17,908 nt of DNA from Candidatus Hydrogenedentota bacterium (GTDB lineage Bacteria > Hydrogenedentota > Hydrogenedentia > Hydrogenedentales > SLHB01), in the NCBI GenBank assembly GCA_013349485.1, contig DUZM01000027.1, positions 1 to 17,908 on the forward strand. Reading direction: 5' to 3'. Under the pieces are notes generated by a model. The model was not told the origin of the DNA, did no database searches, and was given only the letters and a program-made list of their open reading frames with translations. Positions 1-7,426 of the stretch are shown piece by piece. Position numbers and translations under genes: made by a program. Position 1 is the first letter of the stretch. Each line of letters starts with the position of its first letter.

Positions 1-2
1 AG

Positions 3-191
3 TTTGATACTGCGCAAGCAGTTGCGTATTATTACGATGGATGGATACGACGGCTTATAGACCCGGATCAACTTACCGAGCCGCCCCTAAAGGAATCGGC
101 GCTATTGATGCAAAAGAGAATACGCCCTTTGGTAATGCTCTATTTATCTGGAACTAGACTGATAAGTGAGGGCACCGAAGATCCGCTTTGA
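3..191 (+). CDS. C-terminal end of an unidentified protein (5' cut off by the window edge)
   Basis: An open frame runs from the left edge to a TGA at 189-191, giving about 62 residues that start FDTAQAVAYYYDG and end GTRLISEGTEDPL. The beginning lies outside the window. It has no motif I recognise; the middle (LLMQKRIRPLVMLYLSG) looks amphipathic or hydrophobic. Its third codon positions are less GC-rich than in the other genes here, so it is either a different class of gene or a chance open frame. It is the only frame that reads cleanly through the first 190 bases. Confidence 0.35.
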   Translation, partial: FDTAQAVAYYYDGWIRRLIDPDQLTEPPLKESALLMQKRIRPLVMLYLSGTRLISEGTEDPL

Positions 192-390
192 CAGGGCCGT
201 GACATACGGAGCAGCAGCACCCACTTCCCTCAACCGAAGCGTCAACTCAAAGAAGGCCAAGGGCCATCTTTGTATCCGCGCCACTCGCAGCTGCCCCCCG
301 GTTGTTGCGTGTCACCCAAGGCTGTTGCTCGGGAATTATGCCACGGAAAAGAGTGACTTCTCGACGCTGCGCCATTGCGTTACGGTTGTA

Positions 391-418
391 GTAAGGTTGC
401 GCAGCTGCGCGACCCTAC
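391..418. repeat. 28-bp imperfect palindrome
   Basis: The core GCGCAGCTGCGC is a perfect 12-bp palindrome. It is flanked by GGTT and GACC, then GTA and TAC, so 24 of 28 positions are symmetrical about the centre between 404 and 405. With no loop it suits a dimeric DNA-binding protein better than an RNA hairpin. Its target gene is unknown; the nearest intact start is the MFS gene about 300 bases downstream. Confidence 0.45.
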
Positions 419-472
419 CGGCGGCCCTTCCGTCGTATTAAGTACGGGGCAATCGTCGTGATTGCGTTCCCG

Positions 473-583
473 AGCCAAACGCTCGAGGCCGAGGCGGAGG
501 GCGAACCCTTTGACTGTTTAAGGACCGAACCCACCTTTGGTGAGCGTGTCGGCCGTCATCATGCCGCACCCCGCGACCCCCAC
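473..583 (-). pseudogene. Remnant of a PheS-like C-terminus, paralogous to the sigma/PheS fusion at the right end
   Basis: Read on the minus strand from 583 down, 37 codons align without a gap to residues 356-392 of the intact fusion protein, with about 27 identities, including GCGMMTA, TLTKGG and the motif 3 segment LGLERLA. One codon has become a stop (TAA, 518-520) where the intact gene has Arg377. At the DNA level 537-568 and 16628-16659 differ at only 2 of 32 positions. Similarity fades outside this segment: no sigma-factor part or motif 2 is visible upstream, and the sequence diverges after the ERLA codons. It is a dead fragment of a second copy, either of a fusion gene or of a stand-alone PheS-like gene. 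Confidence 0.8.
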
Positions 584-722
584 CGGCCCACGGCCAGCCG
601 GATAGCGCAAGTCCCGCAGAATCGAACACGGAAGATGCGAAAACAGAGACACGGTGGTGCGATCTTCTTTGCTTTGCTACACTGTATCGGGCTGTCAATG
701 ATACCGGGGGAAGGGTGACGCC

Positions 723-2234
723 GTGCATACAGAGGCCGAGAACGCTGGCACTTCCGGGGACGATCTCGACAAAGGCATGGGCATGCTGCTGTACGACGGC
801 ATGTGCTCGCAGGTACTCGGGGTTTTCACCTCGGGGGCTTTCCTCGTGGCGTTTGCCCTCCTCTTAGGGGCATCGAACAAAGTCATCGGCTTGCTGGCGG
901 CCGTGGGACCTTTTGCACAGATCCTTCAGATCCCGGCCATCTACCTTGTGAATTGGACCCGAAAACGCAAGCTTCTGGTCGTCCTCACGTCCGTTGTCGG
1001 CCGCCTGTTTTGGATTCTCGTTGCCGCGCTGCCATGGTTTGCGCCAGCGCCGGCCCGAATACCGCTGCTGCTGTTTTCCATGTTTGCGTTCTTCGGCTTG
1101 GGCGCCATTTCGAGTTGTGCCTTCAACTCCTGGATGCGCGACTTTGTGCCCGAGAGAAGAATGGGCGGCTTCTTCGCCAAGCGCATGGCGCTTGCGACCG
1201 CGCTTGGCGCCGCCTTAAGCTTGGTTGCGGGCGCAGGCGTTGACGTTTTCAAGCGGTATTTCACAGAGGAAATCGGCGCCTATTCGATATTGTTTGCTTC
1301 GGGTACGTTTTTCGGCCTGTTGGGCTTGTATTTCCTGAGCCGGGTCCCCGAGCCGCGGATGGCACCCCAACCGGCCGGCAACCTATTGGGCACGCTGATC
1401 GAACCCGTTCGGGACAGAGAATACCGAAAACTCCTCATCTTTCTTGCCGCCTGGAGTTTCGCCGTCAACTTTGCCGGGCCGTTCTTCACGGTCTACATGT
1501 TGCAGCGGCTCGGCCTGAACATGACCTGGATTCTCGCGTTGGCCGTGGCGAGCCAGTTCGTAAACGTCCTCTTCTTCAGGATCTGGGGCAAGCTGGCAGA
1601 CCGATTCTCGAACAAGTCGTGTATCGCTGTCGCAGGTCCGCTCTTTATCTTCACGTTCTTGATGTGGCCGTTTACAACGCTTCCAGAGCGGTATTTCCTG
1701 ACGGTGCCGCTGCTGATCGTGATCCATGTTCTAGCCGGCGTGTCCACCGCAGGCGTAGGCCTGTGCGCCGGAAACCTTGCCCTCAAGGCGGCGCCGTACG
1801 GACGTGCGACGGCCTTTCTGGCAGTGAACGCGCTGGTAAGCGGCATGGCAGCAACCCTGGCCCCGATCGTCGCCGGCTTCGCAGCGGATTTCTTCTCCCA
1901 GCAGGAACTCAGCCTTACAATCGACTGGAAGTCGCTCGCCGACGCCGGGGCGCAATTTACGCTGCCGGCCGTCAGTTTGCGCGGACTGGACTTCGTGTTT
2001 GTCGTGGCTTTTGTGCTCGGCCTGTACGCGACGCACCGTCTACTCGCGGTAAAAGAGCTGGGAGAAGTCGAGGAGGAAGTTGTGCTCACCGAGCTGTATG
2101 CCGAGGTCCGGCGGGCTTCCCGGAATGTATCCAACGTCGCCGGCATAAGACATTTGTTCTACTTTCCGTTTGCCGTTGTGCGGCGCGCGAAAAGTATCGT
2201 GGATCGAGCCAACAACCAGGGTCATGACGGCTAA
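723..2234 (+). CDS. MFS transporter
   Basis: This is a 503-residue, strongly hydrophobic protein with about 12 predicted membrane segments, typical in size for the major facilitator superfamily and acting in the inner membrane. After a short polar N-terminus the first helix starts near residue 30 (SQVLGVFTSGAFLVAFALLL). A basic cytoplasmic loop (WTRKRK, about residue 78) follows helix 2 in the place of the family's loop 2-3 motif. A short soluble insert near residues 395-420 (SQQELSLTIDWKSLADAG) lies before the last helices, and the C-terminus is a charged tail of about 65 residues. The start is GTG at 723, supported by GGGGGAAGGG just upstream. The substrate cannot be told from sequence. The NYN gene follows in the same direction but seems to have its own promoter. 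Confidence 0.85.
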   Translation: MHTEAENAGTSGDDLDKGMGMLLYDGMCSQVLGVFTSGAFLVAFALLLGASNKVIGLLAAVGPFAQILQIPAIYLVNWTRKRKLLVVLTSVVGRLFWILVAALPWFAPAPARIPLLLFSMFAFFGLGAISSCAFNSWMRDFVPERRMGGFFAKRMALATALGAALSLVAGAGVDVFKRYFTEEIGAYSILFASGTFFGLLGLYFLSRVPEPRMAPQPAGNLLGTLIEPVRDREYRKLLIFLAAWSFAVNFAGPFFTVYMLQRLGLNMTWILALAVASQFVNVLFFRIWGKLADRFSNKSCIAVAGPLFIFTFLMWPFTTLPERYFLTVPLLIVIHVLAGVSTAGVGLCAGNLALKAAPYGRATAFLAVNALVSGMAATLAPIVAGFAADFFSQQELSLTIDWKSLADAGAQFTLPAVSLRGLDFVFVVAFVLGLYATHRLLAVKELGEVEEEVVLTELYAEVRRASRNVSNVAGIRHLFYFPFAVVRRAKSIVDRANNQGHDG

Positions 2235-2250
2235 GGGATGAACGAGATGG

Positions 2251-2279
2251 TTGACGAATCCCGTGATTAACGGCACAAT
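2251..2279 (+). promoter_or_regulatory. Candidate sigma-70 promoter of the NYN/OST-HTH gene
   Basis: TTGACG (2251-2256) and CACAAT (2274-2279) are separated by exactly 17 bases and match the -35 and -10 consensus at 5 and 4 of 6 positions. They lie about 55 bases upstream of the preferred ATG at 2334. This is a prediction from spacing and similarity only. Confidence 0.4.
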
Positions 2280-2333
2280 GGAGTGCAGCAGGTTATCGAA
2301 CGAGAACGCCCGTCTGCTGGAGGAGTTGTGCCC

Positions 2334-3155
2334 ATGACGCGTGCGGCCGAGACCACGAACATGGCCCTTTTCTGCGACTTCGAGAACATCGCCTTGGGCG
2401 TCCGAGATGCGGACTATGCTCGGTTCGACATCGCTAAGGTGCTCGAACGGCTGCTGCTCAAAGGGAACATTGTGGTAAAGAAGGCCTACTGCGACTGGGC
2501 CCGCTACAAGGAGTTTAAAGCCGCGATGCACGAAGCCTCCTTTGAGTTGATCGAGATCCCGCACGTACGGCAGTCGGGCAAGAACTCTGCCGATATCCGC
2601 ATGGTTGTAGACGCGCTCGACCTTTGCTACACGAAGGAGCACGTGGACACCTTCGTTATCATCAGCGGCGATTCGGATTTCTCCCCGCTGGTCAGCAAGC
2701 TCCGGGAGAACAACAAGACCGTAATCGGTGTCGGCGTTAAGAATTCGACGTCAGACCTGTTGATCGCGAACTGCGACGAGTTCATCTCGTACGACGACCT
2801 CGTGCGCCCTCCCAGCCCCGGTGCAAGGGCTGAGCCCGGGAAAACTGGCCGCAAGCCGACGCGCAAGCCCAAAGGCGGAACCTCCGGTCCCGTCGAGGAC
2901 AAGAAGCAGGAGGCGTGGCAACTAATGGTTGAGACTTACGAGGCCCTGCTGGAGGAACGCGGAGAGGAGGAGCGGATCTGGGGATCCATGGTCAAACAGG
3001 CCCTAAAGCGCCGCAACCCGGGCTTCAGCGAGACCCACTACGGTTTCCGGTCTTTTGGACAGCTACTCGAGGAGGCGGAAGCACAAGGAATCCTTACGCT
3101 GGAACGTGATGAGAAGTCCGGCGGCTTCATCCTCAAAAGTTCCCAGGCTTCGTAG
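2334..3155 (+). CDS. NYN (PIN-like) domain protein with C-terminal OST-HTH/LOTUS domain
   Basis: The 273-residue protein has two parts. Residues 10-158 form a NYN domain of the LabA/DUF88 type. The acidic residues of the PIN-like nuclease fold are present: Asp15 and Asn18 in FCDFENI, Asp87 in SADIRM, and Asp113/Asp115 in SGDSDFSPLV. After a basic, proline-rich linker (about 160-190, with RKPTRKPKGG) comes an OST-HTH/LOTUS domain (about 192-270), a fold linked to RNA binding. The likely role is RNA cleavage or RNA processing in the cytoplasm; the target is unknown. The ATG at 2334 is chosen because GGAGGAG (2319-2325) sits 8 bases before it; an in-frame GTG at 2283 would add 17 unlikely residues. 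A decayed copy of its 3' end lies at 5653-5763. Confidence 0.88.
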   Translation: MTRAAETTNMALFCDFENIALGVRDADYARFDIAKVLERLLLKGNIVVKKAYCDWARYKEFKAAMHEASFELIEIPHVRQSGKNSADIRMVVDALDLCYTKEHVDTFVIISGDSDFSPLVSKLRENNKTVIGVGVKNSTSDLLIANCDEFISYDDLVRPPSPGARAEPGKTGRKPTRKPKGGTSGPVEDKKQEAWQLMVETYEALLEERGEEERIWGSMVKQALKRRNPGFSETHYGFRSFGQLLEEAEAQGILTLERDEKSGGFILKSSQAS

Positions 3156-3277
3156 ATGTCATTGGGCCGATCGACTGCCGGTTCTTCACGTGGCAAGTCG
3201 GTGGGAAGGACACTGGTTCCAAACGGACACCTGGGCCATGTTGGGCTTGTAGCTAGGTGTCAGTGGAAGGCGTACAC

Positions 3278-3496
3278 ATGAACGCGAAAGACAGCGACCC
3301 CGTGCCCGTGCCCGCGGCGGTGTTCGAGGGCTTGCAGCGTTGTCGGCAATTGGGCGAGCAGAACATGCTGGAAATCGGAACCGTTTTGCGCTGGCTCAGA
3401 GACGACGGCTGGTATGCTGCGGCTGAGTGGGTTGAGCAGAATCAGCAAGCCTACCTCGATGCGGTCATTCAACCCGGATTCAGGCCGGACGTGTGA
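3278..3496 (+). CDS. Small DUF5049-like protein
   Basis: This 72-residue protein resembles the DUF5049 family. It has the pattern VFEGLQRCRQLGEQNML, then V-x-R-W-L near the middle, then WVEQNQQAYLDAV close to the end, so most of the short family length is covered. The family has no established function. The ATG at 3278 is preferred because GGAAGG (3265-3270) lies 7 bases before it; a GTG at 3257 in the same frame is the alternative. It follows the NYN gene in the same direction after about 120 bases, so co-transcription is possible but not shown. The family assignment is from memory of its consensus and is moderate. Confidence 0.6.
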   Translation: MNAKDSDPVPVPAAVFEGLQRCRQLGEQNMLEIGTVLRWLRDDGWYAAAEWVEQNQQAYLDAVIQPGFRPDV

Positions 3497-3505
3497 ATAG
3501 GTCTT

Positions 3506-3595
3506 GATGGGGACGTATTCCGACGATTCCGCCCACCCAACCAAAGGAACCGGGCCGGGAAATCCGAAGGAAGGCACTTCCGGATTGTCCCCATC
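3506..3595. repeat. 90-bp element with 9-bp inverted ends and an internal hairpin
   Basis: GATGGGGAC (3506-3514) and GTCCCCATC (3587-3595) are perfect inverted copies about 70 bases apart. Inside, near the right end, AATCC...GGAAG-GCA-CTTCC-GGATT (3561-3585) folds as a bulged hairpin. The element fills the gap between the convergent DUF5049-like and enzyme I genes, so it may act as a two-way terminator. The ends also resemble small non-autonomous REP- or MITE-like elements. There is only one copy in the window and no transposase. Confidence 0.45.
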
Positions 3596-3634
3596 TCCCT
3601 ATCCCCCTTACCGGGCGTCTTGTGACCTGCTCTG

Positions 3635-5338
3635 TCACGTCTCTTCAGTGCGCAGGTCCAGTGTTTCGATTGCATGCCGCACTCCCGTCAACGCCACAGG
3701 GGCGATACTGAATGCGCGATAACCAAGCCGAAGCATTGTCAAGACGAGGTCCGCCCGCGATGCAGCCTCCCCACAAACGGTGACGTCTTTAACTCGGCCC
3801 ACCCCCGTGGCTTCATCAATCATGTGCCTCATCAACCACAGAAATGCAGGGTGTTCGAAATTGTTGTATTTGAGGACTTCTTCGTTGTCCCGATCGGCCG
3901 CCATGAAATGCTGAAGCAGATCGTTCGTGCCCACGCTCACGAAGTCCGCTTCAGCCAACATCTCTCTCATGGCAATGGCCGCTGCGGGTATTTCAATCAT
4001 GACTCCCAGCTTCGTATCACTCGAATAGGGCGCTCCCGATACGCTCATCTCCTTCTTGACGTCTTCTATGTACTGCCGAGCCAGCCTAACTTCATCTATG
4101 GTGGTCACCACAGGCAGCAGGATGCCCACATCAGCGTCACCCCGTCCGGCGGCTCTCAGGATAGCTCGCACCTGAGTCTTGAACTCGCTCAAATTGGCAT
4201 TGAGGTGTCTTCGGATGCCTCTTGTCCCCATCGCCGGATTCAGGGCCACATTCCGGTAGAGAGTACGGTTCTGCTTGTCGGCGCCAATGTCAAAGGTGCG
4301 TATGCAGATTCTCTTACCGGAGGAAGCCTGGACGATCTCCTGGTAAACCTCGTACTGTTCCTCTTCGCTCGGAATGCTGCCGCTTGTCAAAGCGAGGAAC
4401 TCCGTCCGGAACAGTCCCACGCCCTCCAACCCGCTCAAGTAAGCAAAGTCAAGCTGGTCAGGAGACTCAATATTTGCCATGAGGTGGACCTGGGTTCCGT
4501 CTCTTGTGGTCCAACCCTTTTCGGATCTTACTTCAAGCGGCAGTCTCGCCTCGCCTAGGCGGGCAAGATGCTCCTTAACCGTTTCGGGGGTGGGCCGAAC
4601 AACCACGGTTGCTTCGTTGGCATTGACAATAATATCGTCTCCCTCGAAGACAACACACCCCAGGCCGCCTATACCGCCCACCGAAGGTATCCTGAATCCT
4701 TTCAGTAGAATTGCCGCATGGGCGAATAGCGCGCTGCTCTCGGTTGCGAAGGCTGCAGCACCGGCATGCTGGGCCTGCATGGCCGCCCGCGGAAACAGGT
4801 GGTCGGAAACGAGGACTTGTCCCTTCTCGGGCGCAACATACCTTGCTACTTGCGCCTCCCGCGCCCGAGCGAGCGCACGGAGGATACCGTCTACAAGCTC
4901 CCGAACATCTTCTGCGCGTGCTTGCAGGTAGGGATCCGCCATGGCGTCAAATAGCCGAATCAGTTTCTCTGCTTCGTATTCCAAGGCCCATTCGGCATTC
5001 ACGCTTTCTCCCGCGATGCTCCCCAAGACACTCTTCGTGAATTCGCGATCAGACAGCATAGCCTCGAAGGCGGAGAAGATTGCAGCGGCTTCCGGAAGGG
5101 TCGCATCCCGGATCTCACGGACACGCTCCGCAAACTGCGTCTGCACGAGCCGTAAAGCCTCCGTGTACCGATTCTGCTCGACGCCAACTTGGTCAAAGGG
5201 AATGTGTTTCTTGGTCACAAGAAACTCGGGTTCCAGCAAAAATGCAGGTCCAATTGCGATACCTGGGCAGATAATCTCGCCTCGGCGTACAACCTCTCCA
5301 AGGGACTCGGAGCTGCCACGTATAATCTGGTCGGCCAT
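3635..5338 (-). CDS. ptsI: Phosphoenolpyruvate-protein phosphotransferase (PTS enzyme I)
   Basis: The 567-residue length is normal for enzyme I, the cytoplasmic enzyme that passes phosphate from phosphoenolpyruvate to HPr. The PEP-binding barrel is well preserved: GLFRTEF at 308-314, RTFDIGADK at 347-355, NPAMGTR at 367-373, GVMIEIP at 445-451, SVGTNDL at 468-474 and the catalytic Cys522 in VCGEAA. The phosphorylated histidine is His207, but its surroundings (SSALFAHAAILLK) lack the usual GG-x-TSH signature, so transfer to HPr may differ. The ATG at 5338 has AAGGGAAG a few bases upstream. No HPr or enzyme II gene is visible, so it may serve a regulatory or partial PTS encoded elsewhere. It has no GAF domain, so it is not of the PtsP type. 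Confidence 0.9.
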   Translation of the reverse strand: MADQIIRGSSESLGEVVRRGEIICPGIAIGPAFLLEPEFLVTKKHIPFDQVGVEQNRYTEALRLVQTQFAERVREIRDATLPEAAAIFSAFEAMLSDREFTKSVLGSIAGESVNAEWALEYEAEKLIRLFDAMADPYLQARAEDVRELVDGILRALARAREAQVARYVAPEKGQVLVSDHLFPRAAMQAQHAGAAAFATESSALFAHAAILLKGFRIPSVGGIGGLGCVVFEGDDIIVNANEATVVVRPTPETVKEHLARLGEARLPLEVRSEKGWTTRDGTQVHLMANIESPDQLDFAYLSGLEGVGLFRTEFLALTSGSIPSEEEQYEVYQEIVQASSGKRICIRTFDIGADKQNRTLYRNVALNPAMGTRGIRRHLNANLSEFKTQVRAILRAAGRGDADVGILLPVVTTIDEVRLARQYIEDVKKEMSVSGAPYSSDTKLGVMIEIPAAAIAMREMLAEADFVSVGTNDLLQHFMAADRDNEEVLKYNNFEHPAFLWLMRHMIDEATGVGRVKDVTVCGEAASRADLVLTMLRLGYRAFSIAPVALTGVRHAIETLDLRTEET

Positions 5339-5652
5339 CGTATCTTCCCTTCGTTATGCGAGTAGCGCCTAGCGGTTACTCGCGCACGCCCGCGTGTGCT
5401 GATGGCGGCGGGCTCCGCCAAACGGCCCGTTCTACCCAGAATTCTGAATCGCTTTGTCGAGACATGGCGAAAATGTCTTCCGAGATGTTCTAATGGAAGC
5501 GGACTCCCCGGCTATGCGGCACCCAATTAGCCTGGAGATGGAAACCAAGTTTAGCACGAAAACCAATCTTAAGGCCAGAGTAACCTGACGGTGAATTGTT
5601 TCAAGGAAGCGGGATCATCCTGTCGTTTGAGGGGGGCTATGGCACAAAATAA
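5339..5652. other. Intergenic stretch upstream of ptsI
   Basis: No gene is recognisable in these 314 bases. The part next to ptsI must hold its promoter, but no clear -35/-10 pair stands out. A short GC-rich hairpin (GGCGG-GCT-CCGCC, 5407-5419) lacks a T-run on either strand. The right end runs into the OST-HTH remnant. Confidence 0.5.
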
Positions 5653-5763
5653 TCTGTGAGCACACTGAGAGCGGAAGCGCACGGAATCCTCAAACTCCAA
5701 CGTGATGGAACGCCACGCGGCTTCGTCATCAGGAGTTCTCAGGCGCCGAGTGCCGCTTCTTGA
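5653..5763 (+). pseudogene. Remnant of an OST-HTH/LOTUS C-terminus, paralogous to the NYN gene
   Basis: The frame ending at the TGA 5761-5763 reads LRAEAHGILKLQRDG, then GFVIRSSQAPSAAS. This aligns with the last residues of the NYN/OST-HTH protein (LEEAEAQGILTLERDE, then GGFILKSSQAS). Only about 25-30 codons are recognisable. An in-frame TAA at 5650-5652 closes the frame upstream, and no NYN domain precedes it. The intact gene is 2.5 kb away on the same strand. This is the 3' end of a lost paralog. Confidence 0.7.
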
Positions 5764-5866
5764 GGTCACCGGTCGCCGGGAGGGCACGGATCGACATTAG
5801 CCGAACCGTGGGATCGACGTTGGCCAGTAAGGTTTGCCGCCTCACTGACAGACCAACGAATAGCAA

Positions 5867-5895
5867 TTGCCGTAATCCATTCATTACGGTATCAT
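5867..5895 (+). promoter_or_regulatory. Candidate promoter with an inverted repeat in its spacer, radical SAM gene
   Basis: TTGCCG (5867-5872) and TATCAT (5890-5895) lie 17 bases apart, matching 4 and 5 of 6 consensus positions. The spacer and its edges hold the inverted repeat CCGTAAT (5870-5876) / ATTACGG (5883-5889), a natural place for a repressor to sit. If this is the promoter, the first ATG of the open frame (5894) falls in the -10 box and translation must start at 5927 or 5939. Confidence 0.4.
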
Positions 5896-7324
5896 GGAGC
5901 ATAGGAAGCAGAAAAACCGAACCCCGATGTATGAGGCAATGCGCGCTGTGCGACTCTATTTGATCAACCCCTCGAACCCGCTGGTCAGCATCGTCAAAGT
6001 GAAGGAAAGCCGCTGGAACCGTTACCGCGTGTGGAAACCGCTTAGCCTTATGGTTCTCGCGGGCCTAACCCCGCCAGAATGGGAAATCTCGATCGTGGAC
6101 GAGAACCTCGGCGTCCCGGACTATTCGGCTATGCCTCGCCCGGACCTTGTGGGTATTACGGCGTTCACCTCCCAAGCAAACCGCGCCTACGAAATAGCCG
6201 CTCACTTCCGCCGTCTCGGGGTCCCTGTCGTCATGGGCGGCATTCATGCCACCATGTGCTTGGACGAGGCCATAGAGCACGTGGACTCTATCGTCACGGG
6301 GGAAGCTGAGGGCGTCTGGATGAAGGTCCTAAAAGACGCCCTTCAGGGCGGCCTCGAGCGCGCGTACGACGGAGGCATCGCGGAGATAAGCGACGTCCCG
6401 CTCGCTCGCCATAACCTGTTGGCTAAGGGATATGCCTTGGGCGCCATTCAGACTTCCCGCGGCTGTCCGATGAACTGCAGCTTCTGCAGCGTCACCGCGT
6501 TCAACGGGGCCCGCTACCGTCAGCGCCCCATTCCCGACGTCGTGCGGGAATTCCAGTCGATCCGCGAGAAACATGTTCTGGTAGTGGATGACAATCTTGT
6601 CGGCACGCGACCCGAACACATCACCCGCGCCAAGGATCTGTTCCGTGCCATGGCGCAGGCGAATCTGAGGAAAGAATGGATTGCTCAGGCCACCATCAAC
6701 TTCGCCGATGACGAGGAACTCGTGGCGTTGGCCGCGAGGGCCGGGTGCCGCGGCGTCTTTATCGGCTTTGAATCCCCCACCCCGGAAGGGATCCCGGGAC
6801 TCGGGAGGAAATTCGACCTGCTGAAGGGCCGGGATTTCCGAGCCGCCGTGCGACGCATACAGCGGCACAACATGTTGGTTGCGGGGTCCTTCATCATGGG
6901 TTTGGACATCGACGAACCGGGCATCGGCAAGCGCATCGCCGAGGCCGCCACCCAGTACGGCGTGGACAATCTCAACGTGCTGTTCCTGACGCCTTTGCCC
7001 GGCACCCGCCTGTGGGACCAGATGAAATCGGAGGGCCGCGTCGCTCTCGATGCGTTCCCGGAAGATTGGAAATACTACACACTGACCTACCCAGTAGCCC
7101 GGTACAAGCATTTGTCGCTGGACGATATCATCCAAGAAATGATCTCGTGCAGCCGGGGATTCTATTCCATGCCGCGCATTCTGGGCAGGGTTTGGAGCAA
7201 CTTGTGGGGACGCCGTAAGCCGCTTGTCAGCTTGGTGGGCAATCTCTCATACCGGAGCAACATCCGTGTGGACTGCGAAGCATATGCGGCCTTCAAGCGT
7301 CAACGGGGCAGTAGACACCATTGA
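5894..7324 (+). CDS. B12-binding-domain type radical SAM protein
   Basis: The protein is up to 476 residues. Residues about 20-145 form the Rossmann-like B12-binding-type domain (LYLINPSNP, VGITAFTSQA, VVMGGIHAT, IVTGEAEG). Then comes the radical SAM barrel with its 4Fe-4S cluster motif Cys191-x3-Cys195-x2-Cys198 in TSRGCPMNCSFCSV. The C-terminal about 100 residues resemble the extra domain of BchE/HpnP/HpnJ-like enzymes. The cobalamin-ligating D-x-H-x-x-G is not evident, as in many relatives. Likely chemistry is a methylation or rearrangement on a lipid or natural product, but the substrate is unknown. The start is uncertain: ATG 5894 lacks a ribosome site and may lie inside the promoter, while ATG 5927 or 5939 (MRAVRLYLINPSNP) fits family starts. 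It stands alone, followed by a terminator. Confidence 0.85.
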   Translation: MEHRKQKNRTPMYEAMRAVRLYLINPSNPLVSIVKVKESRWNRYRVWKPLSLMVLAGLTPPEWEISIVDENLGVPDYSAMPRPDLVGITAFTSQANRAYEIAAHFRRLGVPVVMGGIHATMCLDEAIEHVDSIVTGEAEGVWMKVLKDALQGGLERAYDGGIAEISDVPLARHNLLAKGYALGAIQTSRGCPMNCSFCSVTAFNGARYRQRPIPDVVREFQSIREKHVLVVDDNLVGTRPEHITRAKDLFRAMAQANLRKEWIAQATINFADDEELVALAARAGCRGVFIGFESPTPEGIPGLGRKFDLLKGRDFRAAVRRIQRHNMLVAGSFIMGLDIDEPGIGKRIAEAATQYGVDNLNVLFLTPLPGTRLWDQMKSEGRVALDAFPEDWKYYTLTYPVARYKHLSLDDIIQEMISCSRGFYSMPRILGRVWSNLWGRRKPLVSLVGNLSYRSNIRVDCEAYAAFKRQRGSRHH

Positions 7325-7363
7325 GCCAGCGGCGCGTAAGAGAACAGTGGCGCGCGGCTTTTT
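7325..7363 (+). terminator. Rho-independent terminator-like hairpin after the radical SAM gene
   Basis: GCC (7325-7327) and GCGCG (7332-7336) can pair with CGCGC (7351-7355) and GGC (7356-7358), leaving a 4-base bulge and a 14-base loop. TTTTT (7359-7363) follows at once. It begins right after the stop codon. Confidence 0.45.
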
Positions 7364-7426
7364 GGGGGAAAAGCAATGAACATTCCTTATAAACGCAACA
7401 CCCGCGCCAATCCACCCTGTTCCCGA

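Larger units (their letters stand above)
192..722. other. Mostly non-coding stretch upstream of the MFS gene
   Basis: No convincing intact gene lies in these 530 bases; the open frames present are short, overlap one another and match no family I know. The stretch holds a long palindrome (391-418), a decayed PheS-like 3' end on the minus strand (473-583), and the leader of the MFS gene. The leader ends in a strong purine-rich ribosome binding site (GGGGGAAGGG, about 706-715) before the GTG at 723. Confidence 0.6.

Noticed and set aside
438..728. 96-codon minus-strand frame at the left end
   Set aside because: It overlaps the PheS-like remnant but in a different frame; the homology is in the frame that contains a stop.
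1493..2146. Minus-strand frame (217 codons) inside the MFS gene
   Set aside because: Its composition (rich in Ser, Thr, Arg, Ala) is typical of an antisense shadow of a membrane protein gene.
3674..4558. Long plus-strand frame (294 codons) opposite the enzyme I gene
   Set aside because: It is antisense to a clear ptsI, has no family similarity and simply mirrors that gene's codon pattern.
6329..7135. Minus-strand frame (268 codons) inside the radical SAM gene
   Set aside because: It overlaps the cluster-binding and barrel part of the real gene and has no homology of its own.
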